Shown one piece after another: positions 1 to 6,384 of a stretch of DNA of 6,384 bases (positions are counted from its first letter, which is position 1; each line of letters starts with the position of its first letter). This stretch comes from Flavobacteriales bacterium UBA5933 (GTDB taxonomy: Bacteria; Bacteroidota; Bacteroidia; Flavobacteriales; Weeksellaceae), in contig DJDD01000137.1 of NCBI GenBank assembly GCA_002430925.1, positions 1 to 6,384 on the forward strand, read 5' to 3'. The notes beneath the pieces were generated by a model. That model was not told the origin of the DNA and did not search any database. It saw nothing but the letters and a program-made list of their open reading frames with translations. A program made the position numbers and the translations under genes.

Positions 1-116
1 AAAGATTAAAACAAGAAATTGAATTCTTAAAAAAATCAATTACAACATCTAATAACAATGAAAATATTGTTAAACAACCAGTTAAACAACTAATCAAAGA
101 AGAAAAAAATAAATAA
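1..116 (+). CDS. C-terminal end of an unidentified plus-strand protein (5' truncated by window edge)
   Basis: An open frame enters from the left edge (first full codon at base 3) and runs 37 codons to a TAA at 114-116. The visible tail begins RLKQEIEFLKKSI, a short amphipathic, possibly coiled-coil helix with hydrophobic residues spaced 3-4 apart. An Asn-rich linker and a Lys/Glu-rich basic C-terminus follow. The gene converges on the minus-strand tail operon, with 8 bp between the two stop codons. A helical tail of this kind is common at the C-terminus of small Bacteroidetes helix-turn-helix regulators, including phage repressors, but this is only a resemblance; any protein ending in a coiled coil would fit. 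Too little is visible to assign a function. The frame could be spurious, although the placement of its stop inside the terminator hairpin argues for a real convergent gene. Confidence 0.5.
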   Translation, partial: RLKQEIEFLKKSITTSNNNENIVKQPVKQLIKEEKNK

Positions 117-145
117 CTGAAGGATTAATCTAATCCTTCAGTTAT
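99..145 (-). terminator. Intrinsic terminator of the minus-strand tail operon
   Basis: A perfect 15-bp inverted repeat (113-127 pairing with 131-145, loop ATC at 128-130) contains the core CTGAAGG/CCTTCAG. Read on the minus strand, it is followed at once by TTATTTTTTTCTTC (bases 112 down to 99), which gives the U-rich tract of a rho-independent terminator. On the plus strand the hairpin is followed by AAATTCAAC, which is not U-rich, so termination should be efficient mainly for the minus-strand operon. The stem contains the last six codons and the stop of the 607-residue tail gene on one strand and the stop of the converging gene on the other. Confidence 0.85.
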
Positions 146-1948
146 AAATTCAACAGAATAAATATCAGATGTTATTTGATTTTTAGTTATAGATTTAAAC
201 CATTGTTTTTTACCGTAGCAAAATATTTCTGTGCGAATATTAATATTTCTTAATTTTTGTTTAGGAACTACAATAGTCCACTGGAAACCAATATTTACTA
301 CTCTATTTTTAAACCAAGGAAGTAATTCTTTTGCTATATATTCCCCATGTAAACCATTAGGATTTGATGCATGGTTATATCCTGATGGTGTTAAACCATC
401 ATAATAGACCAGTTGCAACAAATTATTGTCATCTATTATTTTTGCAGTTGTAGTTCCACGAAAAGTAACTAATGGAACTGCAAATCCATTAATAATAATT
501 TCTGAAGTATTTTTATTCTGAGTAGCATTTAATTGAAAACCATTTTCATCAAAAAAAATATTATCAAACTTAGCTAAATCATTATCAGGAAATTTTAAAA
601 TAAAAGATTCTTTATCTGTAAATTTTCTAGTAGGTTTTTCAATTTCAAATTGAGTAAAGTCAATAGGATCACGCGATTTATCTATCTTAATAAAGTTCAT
701 ATAAACTCGAGAACCATCAAAAATTAAATCATAATTTCTCCAATTTTTTATCGTTGTAACTAAATCTCCGAAAGTCATATCAGGAACAGCTCTTTTTAAA
801 TTAACAACATTTTCATTAAATACAAATGGAATAGCATCTCCATTTGTATTATGAACTCTAATTGGATTTATTTGTATTTGTGCAACCCCTATGTTATTTC
901 CTTCAGTATCAAATTCGTTATTTTTAGCTTTACCTTCGAAAAGAAAATCTAAAATATAAGTCTTTAGAGCTTCTTCTATACTCACATCAAATGTTATATC
1001 ATAATTCTCTAATGGTAAACTATTTGAATTATTAGGTTTAGAAAAATATGACTTTTTAACATTATTAAAACTAATACCAAACTTATCATTATCTTCTAAT
1101 AAAATTTTACCAAGGACACGATACTTACCTGGTGCATTTATTTCTATTTTACGAGAATAAGTTGTTCGATTACCTTCTGTAAATGCTGTATAATCTAAAT
1201 CATATATATTCTCTTTAAATGATTTTTGATCTGAAGTAGTAAAATAATCTGATCCAGGGTATACAGTTCTTTGCTTTAATAATTCGTCATTCAATATATC
1301 TCCAGACAATATAAATCCAGCATCTTTAAAACCTATTTCTAATAAATAAAGTAAATATGGTAATGGACAAATAATATTTCTATTAACAACATCAGTTCCA
1401 TTAGTAACTTCATTTCTTGGAAAAATCCAGTTACCCGATTTTTGATATCTATTATTAATTAAACCATCAAATGACTGCCAACCTTCAGAACTTAAATCAA
1501 ATTGATCCGTTATTAATTTTGGGAAATTATATGATGTTTCAGGATATTTTTTTTTACATATTTCTTCTGCATGGTTATAAATATCTTCAACATTTATATT
1601 TAATAAAGGTAGCTCTGACAATGATTTGTCAAAATTTGGTAAATCTTCAAAACCACTATCTATTTGACATTTTAAAGTATTTCCTGAAATTTCTAAAACT
1701 TCTAACTTACCCTTTAATAGTTTCCCTTCAAAAACATGATAGCCATCATGATATCGTTTAAGACCTTTTGTATATAAAGATGAATAATGACCTAATTTGG
1801 ATTGAAAATCTCTATCCATAATAACATCGAATGGTAATGAATATTTTGTCCAAAAAGAGTCTTTAAACCTTGGATTTTCTTCAGTAACAGATATTTTACA
1901 ATTACTTAAGTCTATTTCAAATTCAGATGTTATAAATTTATCTTTCAT
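125..1948 (-). CDS. Phage tail/baseplate-type structural protein, 607 aa
   Basis: I recognise the general pattern of a large tail protein found downstream of the tape measure gene in Bacteroidetes phages, but no named family. Residues about 5-105 form a beta-rich N-terminal domain containing YSLPFDVIMDRDF and an FEGKL strand, resembling the tail-protein domain that starts with a polar 'PF' strand. Residues 190-235 contain CPLPYLLYLLEIGFKDAGF followed by a GDIL..DELL segment, a helical element typical of these proteins. Residues about 250-370 look like an inserted beta-sandwich. Residues 388-420 contain VPDMTFGDLVTTIKNW and another strand pair. The C-terminus (about 495-607) is again beta-rich. 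No signal peptide or membrane segment is apparent. The ATG lies inside the end of the preceding gene (11-nt overlap), and no other start is better placed. The protein probably belongs to the tail tip or baseplate complex, by inference from position and style. It is the last gene of the operon and ends in the terminator hairpin. A run of nine A (minus strand, bases 1555-1547) encodes Lys132-Lys134. Confidence 0.72.
   Translation of the reverse strand: MKDKFITSEFEIDLSNCKISVTEENPRFKDSFWTKYSLPFDVIMDRDFQSKLGHYSSLYTKGLKRYHDGYHVFEGKLLKGKLEVLEISGNTLKCQIDSGFEDLPNFDKSLSELPLLNINVEDIYNHAEEICKKKYPETSYNFPKLITDQFDLSSEGWQSFDGLINNRYQKSGNWIFPRNEVTNGTDVVNRNIICPLPYLLYLLEIGFKDAGFILSGDILNDELLKQRTVYPGSDYFTTSDQKSFKENIYDLDYTAFTEGNRTTYSRKIEINAPGKYRVLGKILLEDNDKFGISFNNVKKSYFSKPNNSNSLPLENYDITFDVSIEEALKTYILDFLFEGKAKNNEFDTEGNNIGVAQIQINPIRVHNTNGDAIPFVFNENVVNLKRAVPDMTFGDLVTTIKNWRNYDLIFDGSRVYMNFIKIDKSRDPIDFTQFEIEKPTRKFTDKESFILKFPDNDLAKFDNIFFDENGFQLNATQNKNTSEIIINGFAVPLVTFRGTTTAKIIDDNNLLQLVYYDGLTPSGYNHASNPNGLHGEYIAKELLPWFKNRVVNIGFQWTIVVPKQKLRNINIRTEIFCYGKKQWFKSITKNQITSDIYSVEFITEGLD
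1938..1948 (-). other. 11-nt overlap of 668-aa and 607-aa tail genes
   Basis: The sequence ATGAAAGATAA contains the start of the 607-residue gene and the TAA stop of the 668-residue gene, in the same relative frame and with the same length as the overlap at 3934-3944. This supports a single coupled operon and supports the chosen start codons of both tail genes. Confidence 0.75.
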
Positions 1949-3944
1949 CTTGTAAAATTTTAAATTCTAACATAAGTGATTTAAACCCTTCTTCTGATGT
2001 TCCTAAGTTATTTTTTTTAGCTGTAGGAATTGCACGAATAACTTTATCAGGTAATTCAATTAAGACAAAATTACTATTAAATATAGCATCAATAACTTCA
2101 ACTTCTTCATTCAATAACCAACCTGTATTTATAGTTATATTTTTTGTTTGTTTCGTCTCAAATTTCTCTTCATTACCACTCTTAACATTATCAGAAACTG
2201 TATGTTCAAAATCTGATGGAAACTCATAATCTGCAGAGCATGTAAACCAATCAAAGACTAAATTATGAGTTTCAAAATATATATTTACAATTTTAGAAGA
2301 ACCAGGAATAGGTATAAATTGAATTGAATTAAAGTTCTCTATTCGATATTCTGAATTAAATTTTTTAGCATTAAAATTTATGGTTCTAACTAAATAACCA
2401 TTATTTAATTTTTGACCAATTCTACTAACCAAATCATTTACATCTTTATGTATAGGAATCATTGCTGCAGAAATCGAAATATTTGAATCAGAAAAAAAAC
2501 GTCTAACAGAAAAATCAGTAAAAAAAGGAAAACATTTTGGCTTATAGCCAGCTACAAATCTAATCTGATCTAAACTATAATTTTTTAATAAATTATCGGA
2601 GTCATCAATTTCTGATAATGTAATTTTTACTAAAGCAAATTGATAAGCATCAAAACTATCTATAAAACTTTGTTTATTTCGTTGCTTAACAAAAAAATCA
2701 TTAACTTCTTCTCCTGGATAAAAGATAACTTTATTTTGAAAATATGGTAATTGATATATTTCTACTTCATTATAAGTCTGTCCATAACCAATGAAAAACA
2801 TTTCTAATTTCATCTCTACTTTAACCGCTAATAGGTTTACACGATTAAGTAATATTTTTTTGCGATCCAAAGCAAAATAATAAGGTTCGTTTACAAAATC
2901 TGAAATGAGATGCTCAACAACATCAACTTTTATAAAAATACTTTTTTCAGCTTTATCTGTTTTTAATTTAATATTTCCGCTTTGTAAACCTACTCCTAAA
3001 TCATTTGCATTTTTTGTTTCAAACTTTATCTGATTATTTTGAAAAACACATGATTTCAAAAAGTTAGGATAAGAATCTAATTCGATAGATAGTTGGTTAG
3101 GATTATCAACTATTACTACTCCAGAAGCTGTCTTATTCTCTGATTTTAACAACGAAAAATCAAAATTATCAGGTGTAATATAAAATTGAGAAATATTATT
3201 AACTACAGATAAATTAATTGTTACACGCTTAGATTTACCTTCAGCTCCTATTAAGAATAAATCACTATAACTACCTTCAATTATTGATGTTGTTTTTAAA
3301 TCAAGAAATAAAGATGTTGTTGTTTGGTTTTCAATTTTATTAACTGATAGATTAAATGGTTGGTTAGTCCACGTTACATTATTTTTGCTATAAACAATAA
3401 TTTCTTTATCTCCTGATAAAGTATTGTTTGCCAAATTAAATTCTAAATTAAATACATCTTTATTTGTAGAAAAAGTAGATCCTGAATTATCTGTTTTTGA
3501 CATTTCAATAATACCTTCTATACTTTCATTTAATTCTGTTTCAATGCCATTTTTAACTCCAAAAGCTTGACATCTTACTACAAGTTGAGTAATACCAATA
3601 CCCAATAAATCTAAATTATAAAATGAATACGTTAAATCTACATTTTCACCAGGGGACACATTCAGTACATTTCCATTTAATTTACTAGCAGAGCATTTCA
3701 CCCAATCAACTGAAGAAGAATTAATAAAAGAAATTACATATTTAAAACTTGAATATAATGGATAAATATATTGTAACTCAGGAAGCTGAATATTTTGAAT
3801 AATTGAACTTAAATTATTAGTAGTTGATAATTTAGGATTCTGAGGCAATAAATTCCAATCAACTAAAGGAACTGTTTCACACACTTCATATGTACCTTGA
3901 CTTCCTGTACTAATATGACAATCTTTACGTGTTCTAATCGACAT
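1938..3944 (-). CDS. Tail-associated protein with Ig/BACON-like beta-sandwich repeats, 668 aa
   Basis: This large beta-rich protein has no signal peptide or membrane segment, as expected for a virion component. Residues about 55-150 form a first beta domain containing FINSSSVDWVKCSAS. Residues about 155-250 and 252-345 look like two tandem Ig-like modules of the BACON kind. Each has alternating strands, an Asn/Ser/Thr-rich surface and a final strand pair of the form G..K...KRVTINLSVV or SGNIKLKTDKAEKSIFIKV. Residues about 350-595 form a longer beta-rich region with many aromatic residues. The C-terminal piece (about 600-668, from NITINTGWLLNEEVEVIDAI to MLEFKILQDER) resembles a terminal domain seen in other Bacteroidetes phage tail proteins. 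BACON and Ig-like domains are known on phage virions and are often proposed to bind glycans, so a role at the tail surface or tip in host contact is plausible but inferred. The ATG overlaps the upstream gene by 11 nt, and the stop overlaps the next gene by 11 nt. Confidence 0.68.
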   Translation of the reverse strand: MSIRTRKDCHISTGSQGTYEVCETVPLVDWNLLPQNPKLSTTNNLSSIIQNIQLPELQYIYPLYSSFKYVISFINSSSVDWVKCSASKLNGNVLNVSPGENVDLTYSFYNLDLLGIGITQLVVRCQAFGVKNGIETELNESIEGIIEMSKTDNSGSTFSTNKDVFNLEFNLANNTLSGDKEIIVYSKNNVTWTNQPFNLSVNKIENQTTTSLFLDLKTTSIIEGSYSDLFLIGAEGKSKRVTINLSVVNNISQFYITPDNFDFSLLKSENKTASGVVIVDNPNQLSIELDSYPNFLKSCVFQNNQIKFETKNANDLGVGLQSGNIKLKTDKAEKSIFIKVDVVEHLISDFVNEPYYFALDRKKILLNRVNLLAVKVEMKLEMFFIGYGQTYNEVEIYQLPYFQNKVIFYPGEEVNDFFVKQRNKQSFIDSFDAYQFALVKITLSEIDDSDNLLKNYSLDQIRFVAGYKPKCFPFFTDFSVRRFFSDSNISISAAMIPIHKDVNDLVSRIGQKLNNGYLVRTINFNAKKFNSEYRIENFNSIQFIPIPGSSKIVNIYFETHNLVFDWFTCSADYEFPSDFEHTVSDNVKSGNEEKFETKQTKNITINTGWLLNEEVEVIDAIFNSNFVLIELPDKVIRAIPTAKKNNLGTSEEGFKSLMLEFKILQDER
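3934..3944 (-). other. 11-nt overlap of nucleotidyltransferase-like and 668-aa genes
   Basis: The sequence ATGTCGATTAG holds the start of the 668-residue gene and the TAG stop of the 140-residue gene. The upstream stretch is almost entirely A and T (AAATATAGTATTT), so no ribosome binding site is recognisable. Translational coupling by re-initiation is the simplest reading. Confidence 0.7.
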
Positions 3945-4356
3945 AAATACTATATTTAATTTTATTTTTAAATGTTCCTACTATTCTTTTATTTTTATCC
4001 TCTGCTAAATTATTTTCCCATAATTCAATACAAATAAAAGGATAGAATAAAATAATTTTGTGCTCATCAATTCTATAATCTACACCTAATTTCTCTATGT
4101 TATTCTTCAAAAAACGATAGAAAAATGGATTGACAATAAGTAAATCAACATCTTTTACTTTATAATCTGACTTAAAATAACCATGTAGTAATTTAGCTAC
4201 AGAGCCACAAACAACAATACCTTCAGAAATACTTCCAAAATTTTCATAAAGCAATTGATAAATACTATCAACCGCTTTATTTATATCATTATTTTCAAAA
4301 ACTCTTAATTCTTGGAAAGAATTATTTTCCAGATGCTCTTTGTTCAATTTTTTCAT
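3934..4356 (-). CDS. Small nucleotidyltransferase-fold protein, 140 aa, inside the tail operon
   Basis: The protein carries the signature of the DNA polymerase beta-like nucleotidyltransferase superfamily. A hydrophobic strand ends in Cys50-Gly51-Ser52 (IVVCGSVAKLLHGY), is followed by a helix, and then comes Lys68-Asp69-Val70-Asp71-Leu72 (KVKDVDLLIV), the metal-binding D-x-D. A later strand, FICIELW, places Glu111 where these enzymes carry their third carboxylate. At 140 residues it is close to a minimal catalytic module, with no extra C-terminal substrate domain. Its nearest look-alikes by motif are the 'GSxALxLHG...DIDL' minimal or AbiEii-like nucleotidyltransferases; which subfamily cannot be settled by eye. 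Substrate and reaction are unknown. The ATG at 4354-4356 is the only Met in the frame, so the gene starts inside the tape measure gene (35-nt overlap) and ends inside the 668-residue gene (11-nt overlap). Such an enzyme is not a standard tail component, so it may be cargo, a modifier of tail or host components, or a defence/counter-defence gene expressed late. Confidence 0.65.
   Translation of the reverse strand: MKKLNKEHLENNSFQELRVFENNDINKAVDSIYQLLYENFGSISEGIVVCGSVAKLLHGYFKSDYKVKDVDLLIVNPFFYRFLKNNIEKLGVDYRIDEHKIILFYPFICIELWENNLAEDKNKRIVGTFKNKIKYSIYVD
4322..4356 (-). other. 35-nt overlap of tape measure and nucleotidyltransferase-like genes
   Basis: The ATG of the small gene (4354-4356) lies 35 bases before the end of the tape measure TAA (4322-4324), in a different frame. 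The bases upstream of the ATG (GGTAAAATCTT just before it) offer no clear Shine-Dalgarno match. Expression of the small gene therefore probably depends on ribosomes translating the tape measure, which implies co-expression with late tail genes. This is an inference from geometry. Confidence 0.7.
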
Positions 4357-6384
4357 AAGATTTTACCATTCTTAATATTTTTTTACCATTTTCTGCATTT
4401 TCTATAATGTATGCCATTACACCATCATCGGATAATTTTTGAAGTAATTCACGAACATCTGATAAAACAGCAATGTATTCTACATAATCAGTATATGTTT
4501 CTAAATTTTGAGGTGTTGATACAGAAGAAGTTGTTGATGTATTATTATTAATATAACCTCCTTCAGCCATTGGTATAGTTTTACTTTTTCTAACATTTTC
4601 TAAATACTCAAACGTATTTGCTAATCTTGGAGATTGAGTCATCCAACGAGGAGCGGTCCATTCTTTTTCGTGAAGTTTAACCAAACCAACTGGTCGCTCT
4701 CCCGTTTCATCTGGAGAAAAAGAAGAAGATCCTGTATAACCTTCAAAAAAACCTCCTTCTGCGTAAGATGGTAATGGTTGAGCCAATACTGTAGCAGCTT
4801 GAGCAACTCCTAATGCTGAAACAAACCCTGTTAAAACTCCTGCAGAAATTCCAAAATCAAATTTTGGAACTTGAGCCCAAATACTCATTATAGCTGAAGC
4901 TGTATTAATTGCAATTTGAGAAACAGCCATAGCTCGCTCCATTTTAGCTTGCTTTAATTCAATTTCAGATTTTTTTCTATCTGTTTCTTCTTCAAGTAGC
5001 TGAACTCCTTTATGATATTCTTCTTGATTAATAAAACCTTGATTTAATTGCTTTAATAATGCTAATTTCTTTTTATCTTGGTTTTTTGTAAAGGAATTTA
5101 AATCCCTTTGATTCAAACTATTTTGAAGATTATTAAACATAGAAAAAGCATTGCCTAAAGCTTGAACACCAGCTTTTAAAATTTCTAATTGACCTTGCGT
5201 AGTTTTTAGATTTTGAAACATATCAGACCACTGTGTTGCTGAAAAACCAAGTAAATCAACATCATTCATAGCAGCACGACCTTCCTCTGTTACAGTTTTG
5301 TTATCAACATCTTTACCTCCTTTAATAGAGCCTTTCACCTGAGTGATTCTATCTTCTAAAGCTTCTAAATCTGCTAATAATTTATCTTTAGCATCACCAT
5401 CAGATAATTCATTAATTGATTCAACCAGCTTTGCTTTTTGTAACTCAAATGAAGCTAACTGAGCTGCAAGCATTTTTCTATCAGCTTCCTCTCTTAAATA
5501 GCGTTTAGCATCTTCTAAAGATTTTAAATTTTTAAACTCTGTATCAGTTAATTTTAAATATTGAAGATTTTGTAGTTTTTCTTTTGCTTCTCCTAAAGAA
5601 TTGATCTGGTTAATTTCGTCTTCATCCGATCGACGAGAAGCATTGATGCGTGTATTTTCTTTATTTATCCAACGTTCAAAATCTTTACCATCCCATAAAA
5701 CTTTTATTTTTTGTAAATTAAATTGATGCGTCTTTTGCATCTGCTCCATAATACTATTGTTAGCAGCTTGTAAACTCTCTCTTTTCTTATTGGCTACTTG
5801 TAAACTATTTATAGCATTATTATATTCTACCTTAGCTTCAGTAGATTTCGTCTCATTTTTAGACTTTTCAAGTTTTTCAATTTCTGTTTGAGCTGCAATT
5901 ATTTCAGATTGAATAGTCTCATTCTGTGTTTTTAAATTATTTCTTTTACGTTCGAAATCAATTTTTTCATCAAGGATAGCTTGTTCTCTAGATTCAAGTA
6001 AAATTTTGCGTTTTTCGTCTTCATAAGCTCTTAATGATTCTAAAGCCGTAGCATTTAAATTTTTATTCAGTTCATCAGATTTTTTTGCTTCTTCTTGTGC
6101 TTTTTTTAAATCTGATTCATTTTGTCGTTTTAATTTATCAGCTGCTTTTTCTTCATCAGATTTCCCAGTGCGATTTTTCTTTACATCTGGAACTACAATA
6201 TTTGAAGAAGCATTTCCTCCACTATCCAATACCGAAGAAGGATCAGATTCTATTAATCTTTTTTGTTCTGCATTAACTAATTTTAATTCTTTAAAATTAT
6301 CTGTTAATAATCCTCTTCTTTCTCTATAATAATTTTGTACAATAGGAACATATTTAGCTAATTCTTTTTCTATATCAACTACTT
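4322..6384 (-). CDS. Phage tail tape measure protein, C-terminal 686 residues (5' end beyond the window)
   Basis: The frame stays open through the right edge. The only candidate start nearby is a TTG at 6227-6229, which is better read as an internal Leu, because 51 further sense codons precede it. Counting that Leu as residue 1, residues about 20-305 are a long Lys/Glu/Gln-rich helical coiled coil, as expected for a rod in the tail lumen. Residues 395-430 contain LNQGFINQEEYHKGV followed by a charged helix. Residues 433-484 are two hydrophobic helices rich in Ala/Ile/Val (starting AMAVSQIAINTASAIMSI), typical of the membrane-active part of tape measure proteins. Then come YAEGGFFEGYTG (489-500), HEKEWTAPRWM (520-530) and a second MAEGGYINNN (554-563), which are classic C-terminal motifs of Bacteroidetes phage tape measures. 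The protein ends in a Ser/Thr/Asn linker and a helical, basic tail. Its role is to set tail length and help open a path for DNA at ejection. The gene is first in the visible operon and overlaps the next gene. Confidence 0.88.
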   Translation of the reverse strand, partial: VVDIEKELAKYVPIVQNYYRERRGLLTDNFKELKLVNAEQKRLIESDPSSVLDSGGNASSNIVVPDVKKNRTGKSDEEKAADKLKRQNESDLKKAQEEAKKSDELNKNLNATALESLRAYEDEKRKILLESREQAILDEKIDFERKRNNLKTQNETIQSEIIAAQTEIEKLEKSKNETKSTEAKVEYNNAINSLQVANKKRESLQAANNSIMEQMQKTHQFNLQKIKVLWDGKDFERWINKENTRINASRRSDEDEINQINSLGEAKEKLQNLQYLKLTDTEFKNLKSLEDAKRYLREEADRKMLAAQLASFELQKAKLVESINELSDGDAKDKLLADLEALEDRITQVKGSIKGGKDVDNKTVTEEGRAAMNDVDLLGFSATQWSDMFQNLKTTQGQLEILKAGVQALGNAFSMFNNLQNSLNQRDLNSFTKNQDKKKLALLKQLNQGFINQEEYHKGVQLLEEETDRKKSEIELKQAKMERAMAVSQIAINTASAIMSIWAQVPKFDFGISAGVLTGFVSALGVAQAATVLAQPLPSYAEGGFFEGYTGSSSFSPDETGERPVGLVKLHEKEWTAPRWMTQSPRLANTFEYLENVRKSKTIPMAEGGYINNNTSTTSSVSTPQNLETYTDYVEYIAVLSDVRELLQKLSDDGVMAYIIENAENGKKILRMVKSYEKIEQRASGK

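Noticed and set aside
1471..1761. Plus-strand open frame of 96 codons
   Set aside because: It lies wholly antisense to the well-supported 607-residue tail gene. The product is a low-complexity Leu/Ile/Phe/Tyr-rich string, as expected from the complement of Lys/Asn/Glu-rich coding DNA.
3934..4356. HEPN-MNT or AbiE-type toxin-antitoxin pair
   Set aside because: The nucleotidyltransferase-like protein has no neighbouring HEPN or AbiEi-like partner. Both adjacent genes are large tail proteins, so a two-gene toxin-antitoxin operon is not supported here.
4778..4933. Membrane protein call from the two hydrophobic helices
   Set aside because: Hydrophobic helices in this position are a normal feature of tape measure proteins, and the surrounding coiled coil and C-terminal motifs fit that family. 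No separate membrane gene is present.
6227..6229. TTG as the start codon of the tape measure gene
   Set aside because: The same frame continues without a stop for 51 codons to the window edge, with coding-like, charged helical sequence. The TTG is an internal Leu and the gene is truncated by the window.
6085..6276. Plus-strand open frame of 63 codons
   Set aside because: It is antisense to the Lys/Glu-rich coiled coil of the tape measure gene. Its apparent hydrophobic, membrane-like product is the complement of Lys/Glu codons.
1..6384. tRNA genes, CRISPR arrays, insertion sequences, attachment sites
   Set aside because: On reading both strands I saw no regularly spaced repeats, no cloverleaf-like segment with TTCGA-type arms and no transposase frame. 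Coding sequence fills nearly every base.

Overview
The window looks like the distal end of a tail gene cluster from a phage or prophage of a Bacteroidetes host, most likely a member of the Flavobacteriaceae. Three things point there. The DNA is strongly AT-rich with heavy AAA/AAT/TTA codon use. The visible starts have no Shine-Dalgarno-like GGAGG, as is usual in that phylum. The tail proteins also have the sequence style of flavobacterial and Bacteroides prophages. Nothing in the window shows whether the element is an integrated prophage, a free phage genome or a domesticated tail-like particle, because no integrase, attachment site or clear host gene is visible.

Almost all of the window is one minus-strand transcription unit, read from right to left. 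It starts inside a tape measure protein whose 5' end lies beyond the right edge (4322-6384). Next come a 140-residue protein with nucleotidyltransferase-fold motifs (3934-4356), a 668-residue protein with Ig/BACON-like beta-sandwich repeats (1938-3944) and a 607-residue tail or baseplate-type structural protein (125-1948). Each gene overlaps the next, by 35, 11 and 11 bases, so the four cistrons are probably co-transcribed and translationally coupled. No internal promoter is evident. The unit ends in a strong intrinsic terminator at about 99-145.

The extreme left end carries the last 37 codons of a plus-strand gene that converges on the tail operon. The two stop codons are separated by only 8 bp, and both lie inside the terminator hairpin. 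No intergenic stretch is long enough to hide another gene, and I see no tRNA, rRNA, CRISPR array or insertion sequence.

Three of the four tail-operon genes make sense together. The tape measure sets tail length and occupies the tail lumen, and the two large beta-rich proteins probably form the tail tip or baseplate and its surface decorations. The odd one out is the small nucleotidyltransferase-like gene. It keeps a Gly-Ser plus Asp-x-Asp active-site signature and a plausible third carboxylate, and it overlaps structural genes on both sides. It is the best candidate here for something undescribed.
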